From Synechococcus sp. ROS8604 (GTDB taxonomy: Bacteria > Cyanobacteriota > Cyanobacteriia > PCC-6307 > Cyanobiaceae), in the NCBI RefSeq assembly GCF_014279655.1, contig NZ_CP047946.1:1-64000 (forward strand): a stretch of DNA of 64,000 bases, written 5' to 3'. The position numbers were made by a program, and so were the translations under genes. A model generated the notes under the pieces. It was not told the origin of the DNA, did not search any database, and saw only the letters and a list, made by a program, of their open reading frames with translations. Shown here one piece after another: positions 19,410-29,358 of this stretch (position 1 is its first letter; every line of letters begins with the position of its first letter).

Positions 19410-20652
19410 CCTAATCGTGATCGGTGGTGGGCCTGCCGGCTTTATGGCAGCGATCACCGCCGCCGAACGAGGAGTTCGAGATGTTCTGATCTTGGAGGCC
19501 ACCCCTGAAGTGCTCACCAAAGTGCGCATCAGCGGTGGTGGTCGTTGCAACGTGACGCACGCTTGCTGGGATCCCATGGAGCTCGTGGGTCACTACCCCC
19601 GGGGAAGCAGGCCATTGAGGGGTCCCTTCAGTAAGTTTGCGTGCGGAGATTCGATTGCTTGGTTCGACGAGCACGGACTCACGCTTGTGGAAGAGTCCGA
19701 TGGACGGATGTTTCCTGAGCAGAATTGCTCCGAGGCGGTGGTGGAGTGCCTGAGGCGGGCTGCCTTAGCTGCAGGAGTGAAGATCAAGTGCGGATCTGCT
19801 GTGCGGCAACTCAGCTGCTCGGAGGGTGGTGGATTTCAAATCTCCGATCAACGCTCTGCCCTTCATCAGGCCAAGCGGGTGTTGCTGGCCAGTGGTGGCC
19901 ATCCCAGTGGCCGGCGTCTTGCCCAGGATTTAGGTCACACGATTGTGCCGCCGGTGCCGTCGCTGTTCAGCCTGAGATTGCAGGCTCCTGCTTTGACGGC
20001 ATGCAGCGGCATTGCCCTCGATGACGTGAGCTTGGATTTAAGGGTTGGTGATCAGCGCTTCCGTCAGACGGGCCGGGTGCTGTTGACCCATCGGGGTGTA
20101 AGTGGGCCTGCCGTATTGCGGCTCACCGCGTTTGCAGCAAGGGCCCTCCATGCCAGTTGTTACCAGGGTGAATTGCGGGTGGATTGGAGCGGCGGATTGG
20201 GTCGCGAGCTTGTTCAGAACAAGCTGCAGCAGGCGCGCCTTGAGCAGGCGCGTCGCACGGTGGTGGTTGCCAAGCCGTTTGAGCATCTGCCGCGGCGTCT
20301 TTGGCTTGCTTTTTTGATGCAGGCGGGTGTGGATGTGGAACGGCGTTGGGCGGATCTTCCAGCGAAGGCGGAACGACTGTTGGTGGAAACGCTTTGCGCG
20401 CAGCGATTATCGATTCAGGGCCGCGGCCCGTTTGGGGAAGAATTTGTGACCGCGGGTGGCGTTGATCTGGGCGAGGTGAACTTAGCGACCATGGAAAGTC
20501 GGCGTTGTGCTGGGTTGTATTTAGCGGGTGAATTACTGGATGTGGATGGGGTCACTGGAGGCTTTAATTTTCAGGCCTGTTGGAGCGGCGGCTGGTTGGC
20601 CGGTGAGGCAATCGCTACTTCTTTTCTTACTGAATCTGATCAAACACCGTAA
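19336..20652 (+). CDS. HI0933/YhiN (BaiN-like) family FAD-dependent oxidoreductase
   Basis: The 438-residue flavoprotein has an N-terminal dinucleotide fold (DLIVIGGGPAGFMAAITAAERG) and the family's characteristic motifs: RISGGGRCNVTH, GRMFPEQNCSEAVVE, LASGGHPS, TAGGVDLGEVNLATMESR and the C-terminal FAD segment VDGVTGGFNFQACWSGGWLAG. Substrates of this family are mostly unknown. I use ATG at 19336, which overlaps msrB by 74 bases; no start codon closer to the FAD motif is visible, so the true start is uncertain. The gene converges on pilC, and the two overlap by 26 bases at their 3' ends. Confidence 0.88.
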   Translation: MTVPDRRVSATATTESPCVSNPQHDLIVIGGGPAGFMAAITAAERGVRDVLILEATPEVLTKVRISGGGRCNVTHACWDPMELVGHYPRGSRPLRGPFSKFACGDSIAWFDEHGLTLVEESDGRMFPEQNCSEAVVECLRRAALAAGVKIKCGSAVRQLSCSEGGGFQISDQRSALHQAKRVLLASGGHPSGRRLAQDLGHTIVPPVPSLFSLRLQAPALTACSGIALDDVSLDLRVGDQRFRQTGRVLLTHRGVSGPAVLRLTAFAARALHASCYQGELRVDWSGGLGRELVQNKLQQARLEQARRTVVVAKPFEHLPRRLWLAFLMQAGVDVERRWADLPAKAERLLVETLCAQRLSIQGRGPFGEEFVTAGGVDLGEVNLATMESRRCAGLYLAGELLDVDGVTGGFNFQACWSGGWLAGEAIATSFLTESDQTP

Positions 20653-22081
20653 ACATCGGTAAGTACATCGCCAGCAGGATTGACCCCACGATTCCTCCAA
20701 CAACGACAATCATTGCTGGCTCCAACATCGATGTGAGTGCCTTCACGGTTGCTGACACTTCGTCTTCATAAAAGTCGGCCACTTTGCTCAGCATTCGGTC
20801 CATTTCACCCGTTTCCTCACCAATGGAGAGCATGCTCAGCGCCATGTCTGGCAAGACCTTTTGGCGGGTCAAAGCTGTGCTCAGCAACACACCTTCTTGC
20901 ACCAGGGTGCGTGAATCAAGGATGGCGTCAGAGACGATCGAGTTGCCAGCGGTTTCACTAGAGATCTCCATTGACATCAGGATTGGAACACCAGCACGGG
21001 TCAGTGAGCTGAAGATTCTGCAAAACTGAGCGGTGGCTGTTTTCATGATGAGATCACCAAATAACGGTAGCTTGAGCATTAGTTTGTCGAGCACTCTGCG
21101 GCCTTTATGGGTGTTGTAATAACGGGCGATCATCCATACGCCCAGCATAAGAACGCCAGCAAACACGAGGGAGGCGGAGGAGCGAAGCAAGGCGCTTAAA
21201 TCCACCATCAATTGCGTAAATAATGGTAATTCGGCTCCTAAGTCTTCAAAAATTCCGGCAAAGGTGGGAATCAAGAAGATCGTCATTCCTAAAAACACCA
21301 AAATGGCGATCACCAACACCGCAACGGGGTAACCCAACGCCCCTTTGATTTGGTTTTGGAGTCTGGCATTGTCTTCCAACAGCTTGGCGAGGCGTTTGAG
21401 AGATTCATCCAGAACACCACCGGCTTCCCCCGCCTCCACCATGGCAATGGTGAGCTGATCAAACACCTTGGGCCATCGCCGCATCGCTGCTGCCATCGCC
21501 GTGCCCTGATTCACCTCAAGTCCCACGCTGGTGAGAGCTTTTTTAAACATTGGAAGCTTTTGCTGCGTGGCCATGAGATCGAGGCTGCGCACAATCGGCA
21601 CCCCTGCATCCACGAGTGCTGCCAGCTTGCTGGCCCAAATGGCCTTTTCTTTGACCCCGGGTGGTTTCTGGAACGCTTCGCCTAGATTCATCGACAGCCA
21701 ACCGGCTGACGAGCTCCCTCCTGCGGTTTTGGACTCGCCCTTGGCTTTGTCTTTTCCTCTGTCTGCCTCTTGGCGCAGCTCTTCCGCTTTAATGCCTCGC
21801 CGCCGTAGCTGACGACGGGCCGAAACAGCATCGTTTGCTTTGACCGTGACCGTGCGTGGTTGGCCTGTGCCCGAGGTGTATGTAGCGGTGAAAGAAACCA
21901 TGCAACGAGCGATGGTTTCATCAGGCTTTGTTTTCCCTTTGTCTGTTTCTTGGCGTAGCGCTTCCGCTTTAATGCCTCGCCGCCGTAGCTGACGACGGGC
22001 CGAAACAGCATCGTTTGCTTTGACCGTGACCGTGCGTGGTTGGCCTGTAGCTGAGGTGTAAATAGCAGTGAAAGAACCCAT
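20627..22081 (-). CDS. pilC: Type IV pilus inner-membrane platform protein PilC, N-terminal domain duplicated
   Basis: PilC is the inner-membrane platform of the type IV pilus motor and belongs to the GspF family. The two GspF domains are at about residues 140-265 and 345-470, with three main membrane segments (about 247-275, 307-328, 446-475). The typical EAGEAGGVLDESLKRLA and IGEETGEMDRMLSKVA motifs are present. The 484-residue protein is longer than the usual 400-425 because residues 1-52 are repeated at 61-112 with seven differences. Met61 (ATG at 21899-21901) could serve as the original start, giving 424 residues. It is the last gene of a pilB-pilT-pilC operon, 15 bases after pilT. Confidence 0.93.
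   Translation of the reverse strand: MGSFTAIYTSATGQPRTVTVKANDAVSARRQLRRRGIKAEALRQETDKGKTKPDETIARCMVSFTATYTSGTGQPRTVTVKANDAVSARRQLRRRGIKAEELRQEADRGKDKAKGESKTAGGSSSAGWLSMNLGEAFQKPPGVKEKAIWASKLAALVDAGVPIVRSLDLMATQQKLPMFKKALTSVGLEVNQGTAMAAAMRRWPKVFDQLTIAMVEAGEAGGVLDESLKRLAKLLEDNARLQNQIKGALGYPVAVLVIAILVFLGMTIFLIPTFAGIFEDLGAELPLFTQLMVDLSALLRSSASLVFAGVLMLGVWMIARYYNTHKGRRVLDKLMLKLPLFGDLIMKTATAQFCRIFSSLTRAGVPILMSMEISSETAGNSIVSDAILDSRTLVQEGVLLSTALTRQKVLPDMALSMLSIGEETGEMDRMLSKVADFYEDEVSATVKALTSMLEPAMIVVVGGIVGSILLAMYLPMFTVFDQIQ
21761..22081 (-). repeat. 180-base tandem duplication in the 5' part of pilC
   Basis: Two copies lie head to tail at a period of exactly 180 bases. The stretch 21781-21868 is identical to 21961-22048 (88 bases with no change). 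The flanks toward both ends, 21761-21780 and 21869-21901, match their partners with scattered substitutions. Each copy ends in its own ATG. Identity at silent sites means the event is recent or kept alike by gene conversion. Confidence 0.95.
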
Positions 22082-22096
22082 GCGATGAACGCCGAT

Positions 22097-23170
22097 TTAA
22101 TTGTTCATCAGGCGATCTAGTTCAGCGGGTTTGCTTGCTTTGCTGCGCCCTTCATCAAGGCTGATCTCGCCCTTGTGAACTAAATCGGCAAGGGCTCTCT
22201 CAAGGGTTTGCATGCCGCGTTCGCCGCCAGTTTGTATTTGGGAATACAGCTGAGCTGTTTTGCCTTCACGGATCAAATTGGCGATGGCTGGAGTGTTGAT
22301 CATGATTTCTTGAGCCATCACGCGACCGAACTGCCCAGGGGCAGGATTTTGGCGTTTGCAGAGTGTCTGAGAGAACACAGCAGTCAGGCTTCCTGAGAGC
22401 TGCACGCGGATTTGAGTTTGCTGGCCAGGTGGAAACACATCCACCATCCGATCCACGGTCTGCGCCGCGGAACTGGTGTGCAGGGTCCCAAACACCAAAT
22501 GCCCGGTTTCAGCAGCGCTGATCGCTAGTTGAATCGTTTCGAGATCGCGCATTTCACCCACCAAGATCACGTCTGGGTCTTCGCGCAGTGCAGCGCGCAG
22601 AGCATTGGCAAAACTGCGCGTGTCCTCGTTGAGTTGGCGTTGATGCACCAAGCTCAGATCACTGTTGTACACAAATTCGATCGGATCTTCGATGGTGAGG
22701 ATGTGCTCAGCCCTCGTGTGATTGATGTGATCGAGAAGCGCTGCGAGGGTGGTGGTTTTGCCGGAGCCAGTCGGACCCGTGACCAGGACAAGACCACGGG
22801 GACGTTTGCTGGTTTCCACCACGACGGGAGGCAGATTCAGCAATTCAACGCCGGGGATTTTGCTTCCAAGAGCACGCAAGCAGGCGGCGTAGCTGCCTTT
22901 CTGCCGGTAAACATTCACGCGAAAACGGGCGACCCCTTTCAATCCATACGCGCAATCCAGCTCCCACGTTTGTTCCAGCGTTTTGCGTTGGCTGTTATTG
23001 AGCATGGAGAAGATCAGGCGGTTGCAGCCTTCTTCACTGAGTGCTTCCTCCTGCATCGGTCGCAGTTCGCCGCTGAATCGGCCATAGGGCGGTTGACCGC
23101 TGGCGATGTGGAGGTCGCTTCCACCTCCATTCACCAGTTGTTCCATCAGGTCTTCGATCATTGGTTCCAT
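22097..23170 (-). CDS. pilT: Type IV pilus retraction ATPase PilT
   Basis: PilT is the hexameric ATPase that depolymerises pili, driving twitching and DNA uptake. The 357-residue protein has an N-terminal PAS-like domain (GGSDLHIASGQPPYGRFSGEL), Walker A GPTGSGKTTTLAALL, the Walker B region DPDVILVGEMRDLETIQ, and the His box GHLVFGTLHTSSAAQTVDRM. I chose ATG at 23170, 11 bases after pilB, because it gives the family start MEPMIEDLMEQLV; longer forms would overlap pilB. Its last codons resemble the linker of the pilC duplication. Confidence 0.96.
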   Translation of the reverse strand: MEPMIEDLMEQLVNGGGSDLHIASGQPPYGRFSGELRPMQEEALSEEGCNRLIFSMLNNSQRKTLEQTWELDCAYGLKGVARFRVNVYRQKGSYAACLRALGSKIPGVELLNLPPVVVETSKRPRGLVLVTGPTGSGKTTTLAALLDHINHTRAEHILTIEDPIEFVYNSDLSLVHQRQLNEDTRSFANALRAALREDPDVILVGEMRDLETIQLAISAAETGHLVFGTLHTSSAAQTVDRMVDVFPPGQQTQIRVQLSGSLTAVFSQTLCKRQNPAPGQFGRVMAQEIMINTPAIANLIREGKTAQLYSQIQTGGERGMQTLERALADLVHKGEISLDEGRSKASKPAELDRLMNN

Positions 23171-23181
23171 GCTCGGAGCTC

Positions 23182-24954
23182 TTACTGACGCGGTGTCAGG
23201 CAATACAGGCATTCCAGCCAACCTTCTTGCAGTCCGCCACCACATCCCCGGCAAGTGATAGTGCTAAGGGCCCTGGCTCGTTGTTCCGATTCCAGCCCTG
23301 CATCTGTCAACACCATCCGGTCCACCTCTTCCAGGGTGGTGTGACCTTCGCGGACGAGATCAAGGCTGTAGCCGAGCAAGGTTTTCATACCTGCTTCGAG
23401 TGCCAACTGGCGGACGAGATCAGTGGTAGCGCCTTTGGCGACGGATGCCGCCAGCGCTTCATTCATGCGAAGCACTTCGTACACACCGATACGGCCCTTG
23501 TAACCCGTGCCCTGGCATCGAGGGCATGCCGATTGTTGTCTTTCGTGGTGTTTGGCTTTGAAAAAGGTGACATCGCCTTCATGGCTCGTTAGCAGGCCAA
23601 AGCGTCCCAGCTTTTGGGAATCGGGGTGATAAGGGATACGGCAATCGCTGCAGACGCGCCTGAGTAAGCGTTGGGAGACGATGCCAAGCAAGGATGCGCT
23701 CACCATGAATGGTTCAACGCCCATTTCGTCGAGGCGGGCGATGGCGCTCGGGGCATCGTTGCAGTGCAGGGTGGTTAAGACCAGATGTCCTGTCAGAGCT
23801 GCTTCGATGGCAGTTTTTGCTGTTTCTTGATCACGGGTCTCACCCACTAACAGCACATCTGGGTCCTGGCGCATGAAGGCGCGAAGAGCAGTGCTGAAGT
23901 CAAAGCCTTTCTCACGATTCACCTGACATTGGGTAATACCAGGCAATGTGTATTCAATGGGATCTTCTACGGTGGAGATATTGATCCCAGGTTCGTTGCG
24001 TTCCGCTAACAAGGAATAGAGAGTTGTGGATTTACCAGATCCTGTTGGACCGGTCACAAGAATCATCCCGAATGGTTTGGAGCCAAGGGTTCGCACAAGC
24101 TCGAGTGTGGTGGGATTGGAAATGAGTTTATCCAGCCCTAATTGAGTGGATTGGCTATCGAGTAAGCGCAGGCAAATCTTTTCCCCGTAGCGGCTGGGAA
24201 GACTGTTGACTCGGAAGTCAACGGTTCGTTCTTTGTAGTTTCTACGGATACGTCCATCCTGTGCTTGCCTCCGTTCAGCGATATCAAGATCGGCCATGAT
24301 CTTGAAACGAGAGGTAATGGCTGGAATTAATTTAGTGGGTAGTGGTTGCGTTAAGTTTGTCAGGACTCCATCCTTCCTGAATCTTATTTGTAATCCTGAA
24401 TATTGTGGTTCTACATGGATATCACTGGCATTCATGTCTAATGCCTTTGCTAAGATACGATCAACTAAAGTGATAATCGGCGACTGATCAGTACTTGATG
24501 GGTCGACGTCAAGTGATGAGGCTGAATTACTTTGAATTTCTGCTTCATCTGGATCGGCATTCAAAATTCCTTCAACATCAAATCCATCGAGAAAGGATTT
24601 AGCTGTTTCGCTAACTGATGCTTGATTGATCTTCGAATTTGAGTCCACTGATTGTGGATCAAGAATCCGCTTTAGATCCGCTGCATTGGCAAGGACGAGC
24701 TTGGAGATATAGCCATGGCTTCTTAAAATCTGCTTGAGTTGTTCACGATTCTCTCGGTTGCTGCTGCTTGCGATGGCCACCATGAGGGTGTCGACGCTGA
24801 GATGAATGGGGAGCGCTTGAAGTTGTTTCCAGGTTTCCAGGTCCAAAACCTTCCCTGATTGCAGAAGTGCTTCTCCAGCGGCGAGCTCTGCTTCTGAAAT
24901 CAGCTTTGCCGGCAGAGCAGGCGGCAGGGGCATTCGGTTGAAGTCGGCGCTCAT
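23182..24954 (-). CDS. pilB: Type IV pilus assembly ATPase PilB
   Basis: PilB powers pilus extension. The 590-residue protein has an N-terminal MshEN-like domain, a nucleotide-binding core with Walker [16 protein letters not shown], Walker [17 protein letters not shown] and His box [20 protein letters not shown], and the usual tetracysteine zinc site (CSDC then CPRC). After the catalytic domain a short tail adds CRGC, ten residues and CLYC, which looks like a second zinc ribbon. I use ATG at 24954 (MSADFNRMP); longer forms would cross grpE. It is the first gene of the pilB-pilT-pilC operon and divergent from grpE. Confidence 0.95.
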   Translation of the reverse strand: MSADFNRMPLPPALPAKLISEAELAAGEALLQSGKVLDLETWKQLQALPIHLSVDTLMVAIASSSNRENREQLKQILRSHGYISKLVLANAADLKRILDPQSVDSNSKINQASVSETAKSFLDGFDVEGILNADPDEAEIQSNSASSLDVDPSSTDQSPIITLVDRILAKALDMNASDIHVEPQYSGLQIRFRKDGVLTNLTQPLPTKLIPAITSRFKIMADLDIAERRQAQDGRIRRNYKERTVDFRVNSLPSRYGEKICLRLLDSQSTQLGLDKLISNPTTLELVRTLGSKPFGMILVTGPTGSGKSTTLYSLLAERNEPGINISTVEDPIEYTLPGITQCQVNREKGFDFSTALRAFMRQDPDVLLVGETRDQETAKTAIEAALTGHLVLTTLHCNDAPSAIARLDEMGVEPFMVSASLLGIVSQRLLRRVCSDCRIPYHPDSQKLGRFGLLTSHEGDVTFFKAKHHERQQSACPRCQGTGYKGRIGVYEVLRMNEALAASVAKGATTDLVRQLALEAGMKTLLGYSLDLVREGHTTLEEVDRMVLTDAGLESEQRARALSTITCRGCGGGLQEGWLECLYCLTPRQ

Positions 24955-25033
24955 GCTGATTCGGCTTTCCGCGCTTGTGGTGGGTCCGTGTGACCCTTCA
25001 ACATGTCTAGACGTGATTTCGCATCTGGTCAGC

Positions 25034-25759
25034 ATGAGCGGCGACGCTTCCATCCCGGCTAACGAATCGGCATCGGATGTTCCCGAAGCCCAGCAGGACC
25101 CCACTCCCTCTGTCGAGGAAACCCCCGGCGCTGCTTCTCCCGACGCTGTTTCAGAGGGAGCTCCCTCTGAGCAGACCAATGAAGCGCGGCTTGAGCAACT
25201 GGAGCGCGAGCACAGCACCCTCCGCCAAGAACACGAAACCCTGAATGCTCAGTACGTGCGCATCGCGGCCGACTTTGACAATTTCCGCAAGCGTCAGAGC
25301 CGGGATCAGGACGATCTGAAGCTGCAGATCACCTGCAGCACCTTGAGTGAAATTCTGCCTGTGGTTGATAACTTCGAACGCGCTCGTCAGCAACTTGATC
25401 CCCAAGGAGAAGAAGCGCAATCGCTGCACCGCAGCTATCAGGGTCTCTACAAGCAACTCGTTGACGTTCTCAAGCAATTGGGTGTGGCCCCGATGCGGGT
25501 GGTTGGTCAAGAGTTCGACCCCAGCCTTCATGAAGCGGTGCTGCGCGAACCCAGTGACGAACATCCAGAAGACGTAGTGGTTGAAGAATTGCAGCGTGGT
25601 TATCACCTCAGCGGCAAGGTCTTGCGACACGCTCTGGTCAAGGTGTCGATGGGACCTGGACCTCAGCAGTCAGATCCAGCTGCCCTTGGAACTGAGGGCG
25701 GTGATAGTGCACCAGCCCAAGGAGATGACGGCACCTCGACGGCCGAGGCGAGCGAATGA
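25034..25759 (+). CDS. grpE: Nucleotide exchange factor GrpE
   Basis: GrpE releases ADP from DnaK in the Hsp70 cycle. The 241-residue protein has an acidic low-complexity N-terminus, a long coiled coil ([20 protein letters not shown]), and the core with [12 protein letters not shown] and the beta domain [24 protein letters not shown] chose ATG at 25034, since earlier in-frame codons read through the divergent spacer. The acidic tail after the beta domain is also low in complexity. dnaJ follows at 42 bases, so the pair forms a chaperone operon. Confidence 0.96.
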   Translation: MSGDASIPANESASDVPEAQQDPTPSVEETPGAASPDAVSEGAPSEQTNEARLEQLEREHSTLRQEHETLNAQYVRIAADFDNFRKRQSRDQDDLKLQITCSTLSEILPVVDNFERARQQLDPQGEEAQSLHRSYQGLYKQLVDVLKQLGVAPMRVVGQEFDPSLHEAVLREPSDEHPEDVVVEELQRGYHLSGKVLRHALVKVSMGPGPQQSDPAALGTEGGDSAPAQGDDGTSTAEASE

Positions 25760-25801
25760 TTCAAAACTTATGCCTAGTGTGCGCAGCGGAATGACGAGCT
25801 G

Positions 25802-26932
25802 ATGGCCGATTACTACGACCTCCTTGGCGTTAGCAGGGATGCAGATGCCGACACCCTGAAGCGCGCTTACAGGCGGATGGCTCGCCAATATCACCCCGAT
25901 ATCAATAAGGACGCTGGAGCGGAAGATCGCTTCAAGGAGATTGGTCGCGCCTACGAGGTGCTGAGTGATCCCCAAACCCGCGGGAGATATGACCAGTTCG
26001 GTGAGGCCGGGCTCGGTGGTGGCGGTGGCATGCCCGACATGGGCGATATGGGTGGTTTTGCGGATATCTTCGAAACCTTCTTTAGTGGGTTTGGTGGTGC
26101 TGCAGGTGGCGCCGGTCGTCAGCGCAGGCGTGGGCCTCAACAGGGGGACGACCTCCGCTACGACCTGACGATTGATTTTGCTCAGGCTGTCTTTGGCCAA
26201 GAGAGGGAGATTCGCATCCCCCACCTCGAGACCTGCACCACCTGTGGTGGCAGCGGTGCCAAAGCGGGCAGTGGTCCCACCACCTGTACCACCTGTGGCG
26301 GAGTTGGGCAGGTGCGTCGCGCCACGCGGACGCCATTTGGGAATTTTGAGCAGGTGGCTGAATGCCCCAGTTGTAATGGCACGGGACAGGTGATTGCTGA
26401 TCCCTGCAGTTCCTGTGGTGGTCAAGGGGTCACGCAAGTCCGTAAGAAATTGCGCATCAACATTCCCGCTGGTGTCGATACAGGCACCCGATTGCGGGTG
26501 TCTGGTGAGGGCAATGCCGGCCTGCGTGGTGGTCCGTCAGGCGATTTGTATGTGTTCCTCACGGTTAAATCCCATCCGAGCTTGAGGCGCGACGGGCTCA
26601 CCGTCCTTTCGGAAGTGAAGGTGAGTTACCTGCAGGCGATCCTTGGCGACACCATTGAGGTGGAAACTGTGGATGGACCTGAATCGCTGGAGATTCCAGC
26701 CGGTACCCAGCCCAATTCCGTGTTAACCCTTGAAAACAAGGGCATTCCCAAGCTGGGCAATCCGGTGGCCCGTGGTCACCAGCGCATCTCTGTCACGGTG
26801 ACCTTGCCGACCCGTCTCAACGATGAGGAACGCGGTCTTCTTGAAGATCTGGCTGGACACCATTCAGCCCGTGGTGAGCAGCACCACCACCATAAAAGCG
26901 GTCTGTTTGCCCGACTCTTCGGGCAACGCTGA
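25802..26932 (+). CDS. dnaJ: Co-chaperone DnaJ
   Basis: DnaJ is the 376-residue Hsp40 that delivers clients to DnaK and stimulates its ATPase. The order is complete: J domain with HPD at residues 31-33, a Gly/Phe/Met-rich region, four CxxCxGxG zinc repeats (first CTTCGGSG) and the C-terminal substrate domain. The tail has a short histidine run (EQHHHHKSG). The TusA-like gene begins three bases after the stop, so the two are co-transcribed. Confidence 0.97.
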   Translation: MADYYDLLGVSRDADADTLKRAYRRMARQYHPDINKDAGAEDRFKEIGRAYEVLSDPQTRGRYDQFGEAGLGGGGGMPDMGDMGGFADIFETFFSGFGGAAGGAGRQRRRGPQQGDDLRYDLTIDFAQAVFGQEREIRIPHLETCTTCGGSGAKAGSGPTTCTTCGGVGQVRRATRTPFGNFEQVAECPSCNGTGQVIADPCSSCGGQGVTQVRKKLRINIPAGVDTGTRLRVSGEGNAGLRGGPSGDLYVFLTVKSHPSLRRDGLTVLSEVKVSYLQAILGDTIEVETVDGPESLEIPAGTQPNSVLTLENKGIPKLGNPVARGHQRISVTVTLPTRLNDEERGLLEDLAGHHSARGEQHHHHKSGLFARLFGQR

Positions 26933-26935
26933 CGG

Positions 26936-27178
26936 ATGCGTGACGCCCCCTCCGATCATTATCTGGATCTAAGGGGCACCCCCTGTCCAATCAATTTCAT
27001 TCGTTGTCGTTTGGCCTTGGAGGCCATGGGCCCCGGGCAGCATTTTCAGGTTGATCTCGATCGGGGTGAGCCTGAGGAGATGGTGATACCGGGGCTCACT
27101 CGGGATGGTCATCAGGTGGAGGTGATCGACCAAGCCAAGGATTGGGTGCGTCTTCAGGTGGTGTGTGGTGGTGGTTGA
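26936..27178 (+). CDS. TusA-family sulfurtransferase-like small protein
   Basis: The 80-residue protein has the TusA/SirA/YedF fold signature: YLDLRGTPCPINFIRCRLAL, with the conserved Cys17 in a CPxP-like position (here CPIN), and a C-terminal beta strand. TusA proteins carry persulfide sulfur for tRNA thiolation or cofactor synthesis. Members outside gammaproteobacteria often have unknown targets. It starts three bases after dnaJ, and the end overlaps rsgA, so it sits in a dnaJ-tusA-rsgA run. Confidence 0.85.
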   Translation: MRDAPSDHYLDLRGTPCPINFIRCRLALEAMGPGQHFQVDLDRGEPEEMVIPGLTRDGHQVEVIDQAKDWVRLQVVCGGG

Positions 27179-28079
27179 TCAGCCGGCTCAGTCCGGCATG
27201 GTTGTGGCGCTCCAGGCCAACTACTTGGAGGTGGAGCTAGATCAGGTTTCCGAGTTGATTCCCTCACGACTGCTTTGCACGCGGCGCACGCGTTTGAGTC
27301 ATCGCGGCGAGGCTGTTTTTGTCGGAGATCGGGTCAGGGTAGAAGCCATTGATGTGAGCCATGCCCGTGCGGTGGTCGCTGATGTGGAACCTCGCTTCAG
27401 TTTTCTGACACGCCCGCCTGTCGCCAATGCCACCACGGTGGTCGTGGCATTGGCCGTGGACCAACCAGCGTTTGATCCCGATCAGGCCAGTCGTTTTTTG
27501 TTGACAGCAGAGCGAACGTCACTTGTTGTGCAGCTGGTTCTCACGAAAACAGATCTCTTAGAGCCGGAGGCATTAGAGACCCTGCGCATGCGCCTGTATG
27601 CCTGGGGGTATCCCCCTTTATTGGTGTCGACGAGCAACGGCCTTGGGCTCTCCAAGTTGAAAGAACGTCTTGCTGGATCGCCTCTTTCTGTGCTTTGTGG
27701 GCCCTCAGGCGTTGGCAAGAGCTCCTTGCTGAATGCCCTGATCCCTGAGCTCGAACTGCGGATCGGCGCCGTTTCCGGACGGTTACAGCGGGGACGTCAC
27801 ACCACGCGGCATGTGGAGTTGCATCGCTTGGGCGCTGATGCACGCGTTGCTGATACTCCCGGTTTCAACCGGCCAGAGTTGCCAGATGACCCCAGAAATC
27901 TTGAGGTGCTGTTTCCGGAATTACGCGCGCAACTCGAGCATCATCCTTGCCGTTTTCGGGATTGTTTGCATCGTGAAGAACCTGGATGCGGAGTCACGCG
28001 CGATTGGGAGAGATACCCGATCTACAGGCGAGCCGTAGAGGAACTTCTAGGTCTTAGCCGCCCATCCCGGGGAGGTTGA
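27171..28079 (+). CDS. rsgA: Ribosome small subunit-dependent GTPase RsgA
   Basis: RsgA is a late 30S assembly GTPase with a circularly permuted G domain. An OB-fold N-terminus ([16 protein letters not shown]) is followed by TKTD, then the P-loop [20 protein letters not shown], and the C-terminal zinc motif [14 protein letters not shown]. Three consecutive GTG codons at 27165, 27168 and 27171 and an ATG at 27198 are possible starts. I use 27171, which overlaps the preceding gene by eight bases. The stop overlaps ybaB, which is read from the other strand, by 26 bases. Confidence 0.95.
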   Translation: MVDQPAQSGMVVALQANYLEVELDQVSELIPSRLLCTRRTRLSHRGEAVFVGDRVRVEAIDVSHARAVVADVEPRFSFLTRPPVANATTVVVALAVDQPAFDPDQASRFLLTAERTSLVVQLVLTKTDLLEPEALETLRMRLYAWGYPPLLVSTSNGLGLSKLKERLAGSPLSVLCGPSGVGKSSLLNALIPELELRIGAVSGRLQRGRHTTRHVELHRLGADARVADTPGFNRPELPDDPRNLEVLFPELRAQLEHHPCRFRDCLHREEPGCGVTRDWERYPIYRRAVEELLGLSRPSRGG

Positions 28080-28395
28080 GATTGAGTCCGCCAGTGAGTT
28101 CTTCCATGCGTTCTTTCATCGTGCCGGTGGAGCGTTCATAGGCGGATTGCAAAGCCGCGAGTGTGGCGGCTTCTGTGGCTTCCTGTCCTTCGCTCAGCAG
28201 GGTTGGATCCAGCCGCACCCTCAAGGGTTGTTGATTGCCAGATAACCAGATACTGGCTCGACCGTCTTCACTGTTGCCCTCGATCTCCATGGCATCGAGT
28301 TCTTCTTGCAGTTTCTGCGCGTCTTGCTGGATTTGTTGAGCCTTTCGGAAGGCCTCGGTGAGCTGTCCGAAATTGGGAAGTCCAAACCCTGCCAT
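28054..28395 (-). CDS. YbaB/EbfC-family nucleoid-associated protein
   Basis: The 113-residue protein fits the YbaB/EbfC family: an N-terminal helix ([20 protein letters not shown]), a central beta sheet and a C-terminal helix, with a Gly/Asn/Leu-rich end ([12 protein letters not shown]). These dimers bind DNA without strong sequence preference and shape the nucleoid. It is the last gene of the murC-murB-ybaB minus-strand run, 24 bases after murB. Its 3' end overlaps rsgA. Confidence 0.92.
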   Translation of the reverse strand: MAGFGLPNFGQLTEAFRKAQQIQQDAQKLQEELDAMEIEGNSEDGRASIWLSGNQQPLRVRLDPTLLSEGQEATEAATLAALQSAYERSTGTMKERMEELTGGLNLNLPGMGG

Positions 28396-28419
28396 GACGC
28401 CAATGAAGTGATGCGAAGG

Positions 28420-29358
28420 CTAATCGGTCGTTTGAAAGCCCAGGCGTTTCACTTCAGGATGCAAGGTGATTCCGTGTATTCGCTCCACTTCGTTCTGCAC
28501 GAAGTCGATCAAGGTGCGGATGTCATCGGCCGTGGCATCACCAACGTTGACGATGAAATTGGCATGCACCGGTGAGACCTCGGCGCCTCCGATGCGTTTC
28601 CCCTTGAGCCCTAAGCCTTCGATGAGCTGACCAGCTTTTTCGGGCTCTGGGTTGCGGAACACACTTCCGCAGCTTGGCCATTGGTACGGCTGGGTGGTGG
28701 TGCGATGACTGAGGTTGCCACTGGTCTTTCTCATCAACTCCTTGGCGTCGTGGCCTGGCTCTAATTGGAACTGCGCCGCAATCACTAAGTGTTCGCTGCC
28801 TTGAAGAAGGCTGTGTCGGTAGTCGTAGGCGAGCTCGGCGTTGCTGAGCATCGTGGTGGTCTTCACCGCGTCCGTTAGCGATCGATCGATCACCTCCACG
28901 TAGGTCAGCGAGTCGGCTGTGGAGCCGCCCTGAGCTCCTGCGTTCATGGCCGCGGCCCCTCCCACGGTTCCAGGGATACCAACGGCCCATTCCAGCCCAT
29001 GCAAGCCGAGTCTGGCCGCGCGCCTGGCAAGCGTGGGAAGCGGTTCACCCGCCAAAGCCTTCACCTGCCCTGATTCGGCATCCAGTTGGCTGCCTTGCAG
29101 GCGGCGTAAGCACAAAGTGAGACCTGGAAGACCAGCGTCAGCAATCAGCAGGTTTGATCCGGCTCCAATCACTCGGGTGGTGAGCCCTTCCGTTTGGGCC
29201 CACTGGAGAAGCGCGAGACATTGTTCAGCATCGTTGGGCTCGGCCAACCATTGCGCTGGACCTCCCACCCGCCAAGTGGTGTAGTTCGCGAGGGACACCT
29301 GCTGTTGGAGAACCCCAGACTCGAGAAGGGCATTCAGGCTGCGATCGCCGGTGAACAT
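28420..29358 (-). CDS. murB: UDP-N-acetylenolpyruvoylglucosamine reductase
   Basis: MurB reduces the enolpyruvyl group to form UDP-MurNAc in peptidoglycan synthesis. The 312-residue protein has the FAD-binding segments [25 protein letters not shown] and [19 protein letters not shown], then YDYRHS and CGSVFRNP with the active-site serine. The YRHS segment and the loop lengths suit type IIa/I-like MurB. It begins inside the end of murC (25-base overlap), as expected for coupled translation of the cell-wall pair. Confidence 0.96.
   Translation of the reverse strand: MFTGDRSLNALLESGVLQQQVSLANYTTWRVGGPAQWLAEPNDAEQCLALLQWAQTEGLTTRVIGAGSNLLIADAGLPGLTLCLRRLQGSQLDAESGQVKALAGEPLPTLARRAARLGLHGLEWAVGIPGTVGGAAAMNAGAQGGSTADSLTYVEVIDRSLTDAVKTTTMLSNAELAYDYRHSLLQGSEHLVIAAQFQLEPGHDAKELMRKTSGNLSHRTTTQPYQWPSCGSVFRNPEPEKAGQLIEGLGLKGKRIGGAEVSPVHANFIVNVGDATADDIRTLIDFVQNEVERIHGITLHPEVKRLGFQTTD

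Noticed and set aside
29341-29350. GCGATCGC (HIP1) repeats as a genome feature
   Set aside because: A few copies occur (also near 54668, 56235 and 59850), but at a low density that chance could give, unlike freshwater cyanobacteria.
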